Positions 29,818 to 39,925 of a stretch of 64,000 nt of DNA are shown here, one piece after another (the stretch's first letter is position 1; every line of letters begins with the position of its first letter). A program made the position numbers and the translations under genes. Below the pieces are notes generated by a model. The model worked only from the letters and a program-made list of their open reading frames with translations. It made no database searches and was not told where the DNA came from. Source of the stretch: Vulcaniibacterium tengchongense. GTDB lineage: Bacteria > Pseudomonadota > Gammaproteobacteria > Xanthomonadales > Xanthomonadaceae. The DNA lies in the NCBI RefSeq assembly GCF_003814555.1, contig NZ_RKQN01000001.1, positions 372,001 to 436,000 on the forward strand. Direction: 5' to 3'.

Positions 29818-32034
29818 ATGAAGGGGATCGGCGGACCGGGCGCGGCGCGCGCCCGCAAGGGCTTCGATTGGCGCCGCGCGGTCGCCGGCATCTGCTTGCT
29901 GGCGGCAGCGCTCGGGTGCGGAGCGGCGCAGGCCGAGGACGGCTACGAGCTGTGGCTGCGCTACCGGCCGATCGAGGCCGCGCGCGCGGACGGGTACCGC
30001 GCGTTCGCCACGCAGCTGCTGGCCGGCGCGGCGACGCCGACGCAGGCCGCGACCCGCGAGGAACTGCAGCGCGGCCTGAGGGGGCTGCTCGGCGCGGCGC
30101 CGCCGCTGGCGGAACGGGTCACGCGCGACGGCGCGCTGGTCGTCGGCACGCCGGCCTCGTCGCCGACGATCGCGGGGCTGCGCCTGGACACCGAAGGCCT
30201 GGGCCGCGAGGGCTACCTGATCCGCAGCGTCGTCGTCGATGGCCGCAAGGCGACCGTCGTCGCCGCGAACGACGACGCCGGCGCGCTGTACGGGGCGTTC
30301 CATTTCCTGCGCCTGCTGCAGACCCGCCAGCCGCTCGACCGCCTCGACCTGCGCGAGGTCCCGCGCCTGAAGCTGCGCGTGCTCAACCACTGGGACAACC
30401 TGGACCGCCACGTCGAGCGCGGCTACGCCGGCGAATCGATCTGGGACTGGCACAAGCTGCCGGACTGGCGCGACCCGCGCTACGTCGACTACGCCCGCGC
30501 CAACGCCTCCATCGGCATCAACGGCACGGTGCTCAACAACGTCAATTCCAACGCGCTGATCCTCACGCCGATGTACCTGGAAAAGGTGAAGGCGTTGGCC
30601 GACGTGTTCCGCCCGTACGGCATCCGCGTGTACCTGTCCGCGCGCTTCTCGGCGCCGCGGGAGATCGGCGGCCTGGGCACCGCCGACCCGCTCGACCCGC
30701 GCGTGCGCGCCTGGTGGAAGGCCAAGGCCGACGAGATCTACCGCCACGTGCCCGACTTCGGCGGCTTCCTGGTCAAGGCCAATTCGGAAGGGCAGCCGGG
30801 GCCGCAGGACTATGGCCGCAGCCACGCCGACGGCGCCAACATGCTCGCCGACGCGGTGGCGCCGCACGGCGGCGTGGTGATGTGGCGGGCCTTCGTCTAT
30901 TCGCACGAGACGCCGGACGACCGCGCCAAGCAGGCCTATGCCGAGTTCGTGCCGCTCGACGGCCGCTTCCGCCCGAACGTGATGGTGCAGGTCAAGAACG
31001 GCGCGATCGACTTCCAGCCGCGCGAACCGTTCCACCCGCTGTTCGGCGCGATGCCGAAGACGCCGCTGATGATGGAGTTCCAGATCACCAAGGAGTACCT
31101 CGGCTTCGCCACGCACCTGGTCTACCTCGGCCCGCTGTTCGAGGAGACGCTGCGCGCGGACACGAAGGCGAAGGGCGAGGGCTCGACGGTGGCCCGGGTG
31201 ATCGACGGCTCGCTGCACGCCGACACGCTGCAGGACCCGCTCACCGGCATGGCCGGCGTGGCCAACATCGGCGCCGACCGCAACTGGAGCGGCTCGCACT
31301 TCGACCAGGCCAACTGGTACGCCTACGGGCGGCTGGCCTGGAACCCCGACGCCTCGTCGAAGGCGATCGCCGAGGACTGGGTGCGGATGACCTTCTCCAA
31401 CGATCCGCGCTTCGTCGCGCCGGCGGTCGGCATGATGGTGGCCTCGCGCGAGGCGGTGGTCGACTACATGACCCCGCTCGGCCTGCATCACCTGATGGGG
31501 CGGGGCCATCACTACGGGCCCGGGCCCTGGGTCGACGGCGGCCCGCGCGCGGACTGGACCTCGGTGTACTACCACCGCGCCACCCGCGAGGGGATCGGCT
31601 TCGACCGCAGCGCCAGCGGCAGCAACGCGGTGGCGCAGTACGCGCCGGCGGTGGCCGCGGAGTTCGGCGACATCGCGCGCGTGCCGGAGCCGTTCCTGCT
31701 CTGGTTCCACCACGTGCCCTGGGACCACCGCATGCGCTCCGGGCGCACGTTGTGGCACGAACTGGTGCACCGCTACACCCGCGGCGTGGACGAGGTGAAG
31801 AAGATGCGCGCGGCCTGGGACGGGCTCGCGCCCTACGTCGATGCCGAGCGCCATCGCCAGGTCGCCGCGTTCCTGGCGATCCAGGAGAAGGAGGCGCAGT
31901 GGTGGCGCGACGCCAGCCTCGCGTACTGGCAGAGCCTCAACGGCCGCGCGCTGCCGCCGGGCTACGCGCCGCCGCCGAAGCCGCTGCGGTACTACCAGTC
32001 GCTGGAGTTTCCGTACGCCCCGGGGAATGGCTGA
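29818..32034 (+). CDS. agu67A: Alpha-glucuronidase, GH67
   Basis: Inverting exo-enzyme that removes (4-O-methyl)glucuronic acid from the non-reducing end of aldouronic acids made from glucuronoxylan. The 738-residue product has a signal peptide ([14 protein letters not shown] before EDGYELW), the N-terminal GH67N domain, the TIM-barrel core and the C-terminal helical domain. The likely acid is E324 ([10 protein letters not shown]) and one general-base carboxylate is E403 ([10 protein letters not shown]). The second carboxylate expected by family spacing falls on A375, next to E376 (see findings). ATG 29818 has GGAGG upstream. The next gene overlaps the stop (TGATG). Confidence 0.96.
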   Translation: MKGIGGPGAARARKGFDWRRAVAGICLLAAALGCGAAQAEDGYELWLRYRPIEAARADGYRAFATQLLAGAATPTQAATREELQRGLRGLLGAAPPLAERVTRDGALVVGTPASSPTIAGLRLDTEGLGREGYLIRSVVVDGRKATVVAANDDAGALYGAFHFLRLLQTRQPLDRLDLREVPRLKLRVLNHWDNLDRHVERGYAGESIWDWHKLPDWRDPRYVDYARANASIGINGTVLNNVNSNALILTPMYLEKVKALADVFRPYGIRVYLSARFSAPREIGGLGTADPLDPRVRAWWKAKADEIYRHVPDFGGFLVKANSEGQPGPQDYGRSHADGANMLADAVAPHGGVVMWRAFVYSHETPDDRAKQAYAEFVPLDGRFRPNVMVQVKNGAIDFQPREPFHPLFGAMPKTPLMMEFQITKEYLGFATHLVYLGPLFEETLRADTKAKGEGSTVARVIDGSLHADTLQDPLTGMAGVANIGADRNWSGSHFDQANWYAYGRLAWNPDASSKAIAEDWVRMTFSNDPRFVAPAVGMMVASREAVVDYMTPLGLHHLMGRGHHYGPGPWVDGGPRADWTSVYYHRATREGIGFDRSASGSNAVAQYAPAVAAEFGDIARVPEPFLLWFHHVPWDHRMRSGRTLWHELVHRYTRGVDEVKKMRAAWDGLAPYVDAERHRQVAAFLAIQEKEAQWWRDASLAYWQSLNGRALPPGYAPPPKPLRYYQSLEFPYAPGNG

Positions 32035-34013
32035 TGAGCCGCAGTTCGAGCGCGTTTTCGCATCCGCATCCGTGGCGCCGCGCCGCCTGGGCGCTGCTGG
32101 CGCTGTGGCTCGGCGTTGCGGCGCCGGCCGGGGCCGCCGAACCGGCCGCGCCGCTGCTGCACGCGATGTTCCAGGACCATGCGGTGCTGCAGCGCGACCG
32201 GCCGATCCGCGTCTGGGGCCGCGCCGCGCCGGGCGAGGAGGTGCGGGTCGCGCTCGCGGGCCGGCGCGCCCGCGCCCGTGCCGCCGCCGACGGCCGTTGG
32301 GAGGCGACGCTGCCGGCGCTGCCCGCCGGCGGGCCGCACACGCTGACCGCGAGCGCGGGCGACGCGACGCAGACCGTCGCCGACGTGCTGGTCGGCGACG
32401 TATGGCTGTGCTCGGGGCAGTCGAACATGGAGCTGCAGGTGTGGCGCACGCTCGATGCGCGCGCCGAGATCGCCGGCGCCGCGAACGAGCGCATCCGCCT
32501 GTTCGCCGTGCCGCAGGAAGGCAGCGCGACGCCGCGCGAGGATTTCGCCGCGCCGGTGCGATGGCGGACGACCACCCCGGACTCGGTGCGCGACTTCTCC
32601 GCGGCCTGCTATTACTTCGCCCGCGAGCTGCAGAAGACGGTGGACGTGCCGATGGGGCTGATCGCCGCGGCCTGGGGCGGCTCCCGCATCCAGGCCTGGA
32701 CCAGCGGCGAGGCGCTGCGCGCGACCGGCCTGTACGACGCCGAGCTCGATGTGCTCGCGCGCTACGCCGGGGATCCGGTCGACGCGGTCGGCCGTTGGGG
32801 CGAGGTCTGGGCGGACTGGTGGCGCGCGCAAGCTCCGGCGGGCGACGAGCCGTGGGATCCGGGCTACAGGCCCGGCCCGGGCTGGCGCGCCGCGCCGCGC
32901 GCGCTCGGCGCCTGGGAGCGCTGGGGCGTGCCGGAGCTGGCCGACTTCAACGGCATGCTCTGGTACCGCGCCACGGTGGCGCTGAGCGCGCAACAGGCCG
33001 GGCAGAAGGCGGTGCTGGCGCTGGGCGGCGCCGACGAGATCGACATGACCTGGGTCAACGGCCGCGGCGTCGGCAGCGCCTACGGCGGCGCGCCGCGCGA
33101 ATACCCGCTGCCCGACGGCGTGTTGAAGCCGGGCGAGAACGTCGTCGCCGTCAACGTGCTCGACACCTACCGCGACGGCGGGCTCAGCGGCCCCGTGCCG
33201 GCGCTGCGCTTCGCCGACGGTTCCCGCGTGCCGATCGAACGCTGGCAGTACCGCATCGTGCCGAAGCAGACCGCGTCGCCGCCGCGCGCGCCGTGGCAGA
33301 CCGCGGCGGGGCTGTCGACGCTGTACAACGGCATGATCGCGCCGCTCAGCCGCTACGGCCTGCGCGGCGTGGCCTGGTACCAGGGCGAGTCCAACACCTT
33401 CGAGGCCGGGCGCTATCGCGATCTGCTGCGCGCGTTCCGCGACGACTGGCGCTCGCGCTTCGGCGACGGCCTGCCGCTGCTGATCGTGCAGCTGGCGAAC
33501 TACGGCGCGGCGCCGACCCGGCCGGGCGAGAGCGAGTGGGCGCAGCTGCGCGAGGTGCAGCGCCAGGTCGCGGGCGAGGATCCGCGCACCGGCCTGGCGG
33601 TGGCGATCGACATCGGCGAGCGCTACGACATCCACCCGAGCAACAAGCAGGAAGTCGGCCGGCGCCTGGCCCGCGCGGCGCGGCGCGTCGCTTACGGCGA
33701 ACGGCTCCCGGCCTCGGGCCCGGTGCCGCTCTCGGCTCGGCGCGAGGGCGAGGCGGTGGCGGTGCGCTTCGGCGACGTCGACGGCGGCCTGGTCGCCTAC
33801 GGCGCCGACGGTCCGGTCGGCTTCGCGCTGTGCGGCGCGCGGGCCGGGTCCTGCCGCTACGCCCAGGCCGAGATCCGCGGCGACACCGTGCTGCTGCGCG
33901 CGCCGGTGGCCGACCCCACGCGCGTGCGCTACGGCTGGGCGGACAGCCCGGTCGTCACCCTGTTCGACGGCGCGGGCCTGCCCGCCGGGCCGTTCGAGAT
34001 TCCCGTCCAGTAA
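32034..34013 (+). CDS. Secreted SGNH sialate-O-acetylesterase-type (acetylxylan) esterase
   Basis: Predicted periplasmic deacetylase of 659 residues, annotated in related loci as 9-O-acetylesterase and probably removing acetyl groups from xylo-oligosaccharides here. A signal peptide ends near AAPAGAAEP. The SGNH blocks are present: catalytic S130 in [12 protein letters not shown] (block I), [10 protein letters not shown] (block III region) and the catalytic Asp/His in [17 protein letters not shown] (block V). A jelly-roll, sugar-binding-like insertion (about residues 300-400, with [13 protein letters not shown] and [10 protein letters not shown]) splits the esterase domain as in other members. 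It overlaps the GH67 stop by one base and precedes manD by 22 bp. Substrate is inferred from context. Confidence 0.85.
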   Translation: MSRSSSAFSHPHPWRRAAWALLALWLGVAAPAGAAEPAAPLLHAMFQDHAVLQRDRPIRVWGRAAPGEEVRVALAGRRARARAAADGRWEATLPALPAGGPHTLTASAGDATQTVADVLVGDVWLCSGQSNMELQVWRTLDARAEIAGAANERIRLFAVPQEGSATPREDFAAPVRWRTTTPDSVRDFSAACYYFARELQKTVDVPMGLIAAAWGGSRIQAWTSGEALRATGLYDAELDVLARYAGDPVDAVGRWGEVWADWWRAQAPAGDEPWDPGYRPGPGWRAAPRALGAWERWGVPELADFNGMLWYRATVALSAQQAGQKAVLALGGADEIDMTWVNGRGVGSAYGGAPREYPLPDGVLKPGENVVAVNVLDTYRDGGLSGPVPALRFADGSRVPIERWQYRIVPKQTASPPRAPWQTAAGLSTLYNGMIAPLSRYGLRGVAWYQGESNTFEAGRYRDLLRAFRDDWRSRFGDGLPLLIVQLANYGAAPTRPGESEWAQLREVQRQVAGEDPRTGLAVAIDIGERYDIHPSNKQEVGRRLARAARRVAYGERLPASGPVPLSARREGEAVAVRFGDVDGGLVAYGADGPVGFALCGARAGSCRYAQAEIRGDTVLLRAPVADPTRVRYGWADSPVVTLFDGAGLPAGPFEIPVQ

Positions 34014-34035
34014 GCCTTCGCCGAGCCTCCAGTCC

Positions 34036-35292
34036 ATGAGCACGCAACCCGCCACCGAAACCCCCGCCCGAGGTTCCGCGCGCGAGCGCGAGATCGTCGA
34101 CGCGAAAGTGATCGTCACCTGCCCGGGGCGCAACTTCGTCACCCTGAAGATCGTCACGCGCTCCGGCGTGTACGGGCTGGGCGACGCCACGCTCAACGGC
34201 CGCGAGCTGGCGGTGGCCTCCTACCTGCAGGACCACGTCGTGCCGAACCTGATCGGCCGCGACGCCGGGCGCATCGAAGACACGTTCCAGTTCCTGTACC
34301 GCGGCGCGTACTGGCGGCGCGGCCCGGTGACCATGACCGCGATCGCGGCGGTGGACGTGGCGCTGTGGGACATCCTCGGCAAGATGGCCGGGCTGCCGAT
34401 CTACCAACTGCTCGGCGGCCGCTCGCGGGAGGGCGCGCTGGTCTACGGCCACGCCAACGGCCGCGACATCGCCGAGGCGTCCGACGCCGTGGGCCGCTTC
34501 ATCGAGCAGGGCTTCATCGCCGTGCGCGCGCAGTGCGGCGTGCCCGGCGTGAAGAAGGCCTACGGCATCTCGGCCGGCAAGGCCTACGAGCCGGCCGAGA
34601 GCGAGTTGCCCGTCGAGACCGTGTGGAACACACCGCGCTATCTCGAGGTGGTGCCGAAGCTGTTCGAGCAGCTGCGCCGCGACCACGGCGACCGGGTCGA
34701 GCTGCTGCACGACGTGCACCATCGCCTGACGCCCGTCGAGGCCGCGCGCCTGGCCCGCGACCTGGAGCCCTACCGCCTGTTCTGGCTGGAGGACGCCACG
34801 CCGGCCGAGAACCAGAAGTCGTTCGAGCTGATCCGCAAGCACTCGGTCACCCCGCTGGCGGTGGGCGAGGTGTTCAACTCGATCTGGGACTGCAAGCACC
34901 TGATCGAGAACCAGCTGATCGACTACATCCGGACCACGATCGTGCACGGCGGCGGCATCACCCACGTGCGCCGCATCGCCGATTTCGCCGCGCTGCATTC
35001 GGTGCGCACCGGCTTCCACGGCGCGACGGACGTTTCGCCGGTGACCATGGGCGCGGCGCTGCACTTCGACACCTGGGTGCCGAACTTCGGCATCCAGGAG
35101 TGGATGTTCCATACCGACGAGACCGACGCGGTCTTCCCGCACGACTACGCCTTCCGCGCCGGCCGCCTGCACGTGGGCGACACTCCCGGCCACGGCGTGG
35201 ACATCGACGAGAAGCTGGCGGCGAAGTACCCGTACTCGCCCAGGCAATTGCCGATCGCGCGCCTGGAAGACGGCGCGATGTGGGACTGGTGA
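34036..35292 (+). CDS. manD: D-mannonate dehydratase, ManD type (enolase superfamily)
   Basis: Dehydrates D-mannonate to 2-keto-3-deoxygluconate, the step after fructuronate reductase. The 418-residue product is a mandelate-racemase/enolase-type barrel. The three metal ligands D226 (LLHDVHH), E252 ([10 protein letters not shown]) and E278 (VGEVFNS) have the 26-residue spacing of characterised ManD enzymes (210/236/262 in the Novosphingobium enzyme), with the active-site H228 two residues after the aspartate. The long loop [13 protein letters not shown] is also typical. It replaces the unrelated UxuA enzyme of E. coli. Some members are poorly active RspA-like proteins, but the pathway context supports a true dehydratase. 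Confidence 0.92.
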   Translation: MSTQPATETPARGSAREREIVDAKVIVTCPGRNFVTLKIVTRSGVYGLGDATLNGRELAVASYLQDHVVPNLIGRDAGRIEDTFQFLYRGAYWRRGPVTMTAIAAVDVALWDILGKMAGLPIYQLLGGRSREGALVYGHANGRDIAEASDAVGRFIEQGFIAVRAQCGVPGVKKAYGISAGKAYEPAESELPVETVWNTPRYLEVVPKLFEQLRRDHGDRVELLHDVHHRLTPVEAARLARDLEPYRLFWLEDATPAENQKSFELIRKHSVTPLAVGEVFNSIWDCKHLIENQLIDYIRTTIVHGGGITHVRRIADFAALHSVRTGFHGATDVSPVTMGAALHFDTWVPNFGIQEWMFHTDETDAVFPHDYAFRAGRLHVGDTPGHGVDIDEKLAAKYPYSPRQLPIARLEDGAMWDW

Positions 35293-35297
35293 CCGCC

Positions 35298-37007
35298 ATG
35301 CGGGCGCGGATCGGGACGGCGGTGCGGGCGCTGGCGTTGGCCGCGCTGGCGGCGCCCGCGCTGGCGCAGGCGCCGCAGCGGGCGGAGACGCCGCAGCAGG
35401 CGCCCGCGCCGGTGCGCTTCGACTGGTTCGAGTACACCGGCCGCGATGCGGCGTTCGAGGCGCCGCTGCCGCCAGGGCACTACCGCAATCCCATCCTGGC
35501 CGGCTACCACCCGGACCCGAGCATCGTCCGCGCGAACGGCCGCTACTACCTGGTCAACTCCAGCTTCACCCACTACCCGGGCATCCCGGTGTTCGAGAGC
35601 GCCGACCTGGTGCACTGGAAACCGATCGGCCACGTGATCGACCGGCCGGGCATGGTGGACTTCGACGGCTTGCGCGTCTCGCGCGGCATCTTCGCGCCGA
35701 CGATCGAATACCACGACGGCACCTTCTACGTGACCACGACCGCGGTGGACAGCGGCGGCAACTTCTACGTCACCGCGAAGGATCCCGCCGGCCCGTGGTC
35801 GGACCCGGTGTGGCTGCCGAGCATCGGCGGCATCGACCCTTCGCTGTTCTTCGACGACGACGGCAAGGTCTACATCGTCAACAACGACGCGCCCGAGGGC
35901 CAGCCGCGCTACGAGGGCCACCGCGCCATCTGGATGCAGCAGCTGGACCTGGCGCAGCGCAAGCCGGTGGGGCCGCGCCGGGTGCTGCTGGACGGCGGCA
36001 TGGACCCCGCGTCCAAGCCGATCTGGATCGAAGGCCCGCACCTGTACAAGCGCGACGGCTGGTACTACCTGGTCTGCGCCGAGGGCGGCACCTCGGTGAA
36101 CCATTCCCAGGTGGTCGCGCGCAGCCGCGACATCTGGGGGCCCTACCGGCCGTACGCCGGCAATCCGATCCTGACCCAGCGCGACCTGCCCGCCGACCGG
36201 CCTGCGCCGATCGCCAATGCCGGCCATGCCGACCTGGTCGAGGGACCGGACGGCAGCGGGTGGGCGGTGTTCCTGGCCAGCCGCCTGTACGACGGCAAGC
36301 ACTACAACACCGGGCGCGAGACCTACCTGCTGCCGGTGCAGTGGAAGGACGGCTGGCCGGTGGTCCTGGCCCACGGGCGGGCGATCCCGCAGGTCGCGCC
36401 GGCGCCGTCGTTCATGCGCGGCGAGGCGACGCAGGCGCCGCTGAGCGGCAACTTCACCTGGCGCGACGAGTTCGACGGCGCGGCGCTCGACCCGGCCTGG
36501 CTGCACGTGCGCGTGCCGAAGACGCGCTGGGCCGACCTCGCGTCCGCGCCCGGCAAGCTGGCGATCCATCCGCTCGCCGAAGGCCTGGACACGCTGCGCA
36601 ATCCCTCGTTCCTGGCGCGGCGCCAGCAGCATCTGGCCTTCGAGGCCAGCACCGCGATGGAGCTGCCCGGCGACGGCGTCGCCGCGGGCCTGGCGGCGTT
36701 CCAGAACGAGCGCTACTGGTATTTCCTCGGCGCGCGCCGCCGCGGCGACGGGGTCGAACTGTTCCTCGAGAAGCGCGCGGGCGATGCGCCGGCCCGGGTG
36801 GTCGCCACGCGCTCGCTCCCGGCCCGCGGGGCGTTGGCGCTGAAGATCGCCGGCGACGGCGGCGACTATTCCTTCGCCTACGACGCCGGCGACGGCTGGC
36901 GATGGCTGCTGCGCGGCGACGACGCCCGCATCCTCAGCACCGAGGTCGCCGGCGGCTTCGTCGGCGCGGTGATCGGGCCTTACGCCCGCGACGAACGCAA
37001 GCGCTGA
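35298..37007 (+). CDS. GH43 beta-xylosidase / alpha-L-arabinofuranosidase
   Basis: Secreted or periplasmic five-bladed propeller hydrolase of 569 residues. A signal peptide ends at ALAALAAPALAQ. The GH43 triad is visible as D73 (base, GYHPDPSIV), D180 (GGIDPSLFFD) and E245 (acid, IWIEGPHLY). The C-terminal third (about 375 on, from NFTWRDEFDGAALDPAW) is the beta-sandwich found in GH43 xylosidases. ATG 35298 follows the manD stop by 5 bp; GTG 35289, three codons earlier, is a possible start. Whether it cleaves xylose or arabinose substituents cannot be decided from sequence. Confidence 0.92.
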   Translation: MRARIGTAVRALALAALAAPALAQAPQRAETPQQAPAPVRFDWFEYTGRDAAFEAPLPPGHYRNPILAGYHPDPSIVRANGRYYLVNSSFTHYPGIPVFESADLVHWKPIGHVIDRPGMVDFDGLRVSRGIFAPTIEYHDGTFYVTTTAVDSGGNFYVTAKDPAGPWSDPVWLPSIGGIDPSLFFDDDGKVYIVNNDAPEGQPRYEGHRAIWMQQLDLAQRKPVGPRRVLLDGGMDPASKPIWIEGPHLYKRDGWYYLVCAEGGTSVNHSQVVARSRDIWGPYRPYAGNPILTQRDLPADRPAPIANAGHADLVEGPDGSGWAVFLASRLYDGKHYNTGRETYLLPVQWKDGWPVVLAHGRAIPQVAPAPSFMRGEATQAPLSGNFTWRDEFDGAALDPAWLHVRVPKTRWADLASAPGKLAIHPLAEGLDTLRNPSFLARRQQHLAFEASTAMELPGDGVAAGLAAFQNERYWYFLGARRRGDGVELFLEKRAGDAPARVVATRSLPARGALALKIAGDGGDYSFAYDAGDGWRWLLRGDDARILSTEVAGGFVGAVIGPYARDERKR

Positions 37008-37028
37008 TCCGCAAGGGAGGAGGGCACC

Positions 37029-39782
37029 ATGCAAGCTAGGCGCGCCCATGTCGATCCGACTCCGCCCAGCTGCCGCGCGCGAACGCGCGCGCTGGCGCGC
37101 TGGTGCCTGGCCGCGTTGCTGGCTTCGGCGCCCGCCTGGCAGGCGCTGGCCGCGCAGGCCACGCAGCCGTGGCTGGACCGCTCGCGCAGCTTCGAGGAGC
37201 GCGCGGCCGCGTTGGTGGAGCGGATGACGCTGGAGGAGAAGGCCGCGCAGATGCGGAACGCGGCGCCAGCGATCGAGCGCCTCGGCGTCCCCGCCTACGA
37301 CTGGTGGAACGAGGCGCTGCACGGCGTGGCGCGCGCCGGCGGCGCGACGGTGTTCCCGCAGGCCATCGGCCTGGCCGCGACTTTCGACGTGCCGCTGATG
37401 GACGAGATCTCGCGCGTGATCAGCGACGAGGCACGCGCCAAGCACCACGAGTTCCTGCGCAACGGCCAGCATGGCCGTTACCAGGGCCTGACCTTCTGGT
37501 CGCCGAACATCAACATCTTCCGCGACCCGCGCTGGGGCCGCGGCCAGGAGACCTACGGCGAGGACCCGTTCCTCACCGCGCGCATGGGCGTGGCCTTCGT
37601 GCGCGGGTTGCAGGGCGACGGCCCGGGCGCGGACGCGCCGGCGAACCCGCGCGGCGAGCGGTACCGCAAGCTCGACGCCACCGCCAAGCACTTCGCGGTG
37701 CACAGCGGCCCCGAGGCCGACCGCCACCATTTCGACGTGCACCCGAGCCGGCGCGACCTGTACGAGACCTACCTGCCCGCGTTCGAAGCGCTGGTGAAGG
37801 AAGGCCAGGTCGCCGCGGTGATGGGCGCCTACAACCGCGTCTACGGCGAATCGGCCAGCGCCAGCCGGTTCCTGCTGCGCGACGTGCTGCGCCGCGACTG
37901 GGGGTTCCAGGGCTACGTGGTCTCCGACTGCTGGGCCATCGTCGATGTCTGGAAGCACCACAAGATCGTCGCCACCCGCGAGGAGGCCGCCGCGCTGGCG
38001 GTGAAGAACGGCACCGAACTGGAATGCGGCGAGGAGTACTCCATCTTGCCCAACGCGGTGAAGCTGGGCCTGATCTCCGAAGCCGAGATCGACGACGCGG
38101 TCACGCGCCTGTTCGCCGCGCGCATGCGCCTGGGCATGTTCGACCCGCCCGGCCAGCTGCGCTGGGCGCAGATCCCGTATTCGGTGAACCAGGCGCCGCA
38201 GCACGACGCGCTGGCGCGCAAGGCCGCGCAGGAGTCGATCGTGCTGTTGAAGAACGACGGCCTGCTGCCGTTGTCGAAGGACATCAAGCGCATCGCGGTG
38301 ATCGGCCCCACCGCCGACGACACCATGGCCCTGCTGGGCAACTACTACGGCACGCCGGCCGATCCGGTCACCGTGCTGCGCGGCATCCGCGAGGCGCTGC
38401 CGCAGGCCGAAGTGCTGTACGCACGCGGCGCGGACCTGGTCGAAGGCCGCGAGGATCCGGCCGCGGCGCCGCTGATCGAACCGCAATACCTGCGCCCGGC
38501 GCCCGGTTCCAGCGAGCGCGGCCTGCGCGGCGAATACTTCCGCAACCGCGACCTGTCCGGCCCACCGGCGCTGGTGCGCGTGGATGCGCAGATCGGCTTC
38601 CGCTGGGACCGTGGTTCACCGACCGACAACCTGATGGCGCGCGGGGAGGTCGGCCCGCGCGAGGCCATCCCCAACGACGGCTTCAGCATCCGCTGGAGCG
38701 GCCAGCTGCTGCCGCCGGTGAGCGGCACCTACCGCATCGAGGCCGCGGCCAACGACGGCTTCCGCCTGTACCTTGACGGAAAACTGTTGCTGGACCGCTG
38801 GCAGCCCAGCGAGCGCCTGCGCGCGGACAGCGTCAGTCTGCAGCTGGAAGGCGGCCGCGCCTACGACATCCGCCTGGAGATGTACGAAGCCGACCGCGAC
38901 GCCGCCGTGCGCCTGGCCTGGGAACTGCCCGGCGCCAAGCCGCCGTTCGAAGCCGCGCTGGAAGCGGCGCGCCAGGCCGAAGTGGTCGTGTTCGTCGGCG
39001 GCCTGACCGGCGACGTCGAAGGCGAGGAGATGACGGTGAACTACCCGGGCTTCGCCGGCGGCGACCGCACCGATATCCGCCTGCCGGCCACCCAGCGCAA
39101 GCTGCTCGAAGCCCTGCACGCGACCGGCAAGCCGGTGGTGCTGGTGCTGACCACCGGCTCGGCGCTGGCGGTCGATTGGGCGAAGCAGAACCTGCCCGCG
39201 ATCCTGGTGGCCTGGTATCCGGGCCAGCGCGGCGGCAACGCGGTCGCCGACGTGCTGTTCGGCGACGTGAGTCCGGCCGGCCGCCTGCCGGTCACCTTCT
39301 ACCAGGCGGACGAGAAGCTGCCGGCGTTCGACGACTATGCGATGCGCGGACGCACCTATCGCTACTTCGGCGGCGAGCCGCTGTATCCGTTCGGCCATGG
39401 GCTGTCGTACACGCGCTTCGGCTACTCCGGGCTGAAGCTCGACCGCGAACGGCTCGGCGCGCAGGACACGCTGCGCGTCTCGGTCACCGTGAGGAACGAG
39501 GGCGCGCGCGCCGGCGACGAAGTGGTGCAGCTCTACCTGGCGCCGCTCGAGCCCCGGCGCGAGCGTGCGCTGAAGGAGCTGCGTGGCTTCCAGCGCGTGC
39601 ACCTGCGGCCGGGCGAGGCGCGCGAGCTGAGCTTCGAGATGAAGCCGGAAACCGACCTGCGCGTCTACGACGACGCGGCCGGCGGCTACACGGTCGACCC
39701 GGGCCGCTACGAGGTGCGGGTCGGCGCCTCGAGCGCGGACATCCGCCTGAGCCGGCGTTTCGCCGTCGCGGAGGAGCACTGA
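37029..39782 (+). CDS. GH3 beta-glycosidase with inserted PA14 domain (probable beta-xylosidase)
   Basis: Retaining exo-beta-glycosidase of 917 residues, likely trimming xylo-oligosaccharides to xylose. A signal peptide (LARWCLAALLASAPAWQALA) leads into the GH3 barrel with NIFRDPRWGRGQETYGEDP, KHFAVHSGPEADRHHFD (outline) and nucleophile D300 in GYVVSDCWAI. The GH3 C-domain (VIGPTADDTMALLGNYYG) is interrupted by a PA14 domain at about 498-634 (GLRGEYFRN to RLAWELPG), a carbohydrate-binding insertion seen in some GH3 enzymes. A fibronectin-III-like domain ends the chain. It follows GH43 by 21 bp with a good AAGGGAGG. Confidence 0.93.
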   Translation: MQARRAHVDPTPPSCRARTRALARWCLAALLASAPAWQALAAQATQPWLDRSRSFEERAAALVERMTLEEKAAQMRNAAPAIERLGVPAYDWWNEALHGVARAGGATVFPQAIGLAATFDVPLMDEISRVISDEARAKHHEFLRNGQHGRYQGLTFWSPNINIFRDPRWGRGQETYGEDPFLTARMGVAFVRGLQGDGPGADAPANPRGERYRKLDATAKHFAVHSGPEADRHHFDVHPSRRDLYETYLPAFEALVKEGQVAAVMGAYNRVYGESASASRFLLRDVLRRDWGFQGYVVSDCWAIVDVWKHHKIVATREEAAALAVKNGTELECGEEYSILPNAVKLGLISEAEIDDAVTRLFAARMRLGMFDPPGQLRWAQIPYSVNQAPQHDALARKAAQESIVLLKNDGLLPLSKDIKRIAVIGPTADDTMALLGNYYGTPADPVTVLRGIREALPQAEVLYARGADLVEGREDPAAAPLIEPQYLRPAPGSSERGLRGEYFRNRDLSGPPALVRVDAQIGFRWDRGSPTDNLMARGEVGPREAIPNDGFSIRWSGQLLPPVSGTYRIEAAANDGFRLYLDGKLLLDRWQPSERLRADSVSLQLEGGRAYDIRLEMYEADRDAAVRLAWELPGAKPPFEAALEAARQAEVVVFVGGLTGDVEGEEMTVNYPGFAGGDRTDIRLPATQRKLLEALHATGKPVVLVLTTGSALAVDWAKQNLPAILVAWYPGQRGGNAVADVLFGDVSPAGRLPVTFYQADEKLPAFDDYAMRGRTYRYFGGEPLYPFGHGLSYTRFGYSGLKLDRERLGAQDTLRVSVTVRNEGARAGDEVVQLYLAPLEPRRERALKELRGFQRVHLRPGEARELSFEMKPETDLRVYDDAAGGYTVDPGRYEVRVGASSADIRLSRRFAVAEEH

Positions 39783-39799
39783 CCGCGCCGCCCTCCGCC

Positions 39800-39819
39800 G
39801 TTTCCGCGAAGGCGGGAAC
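39800..39819. repeat. Short REP-like palindrome
   Basis: GTTTCCGC-GAAG-GCGGGAAC in the 143-bp gap between the GH3 gene and uxuB. It resembles the TTCCCGCGAAAGCGGGAA palindromes scattered through Xanthomonas-group genomes. A similar element lies at 53824. Confidence 0.4.
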
Positions 39820-39925
39820 GTCGGCGTCTCGAGCACGAGGACGCCAAGGGGATCCCCGCCCAGGTCTCGGAACGGCGCCCCGCCAACGCCCGGTGCAAGC
39901 CCCACTCGCGAACCGAAGAAAGACG

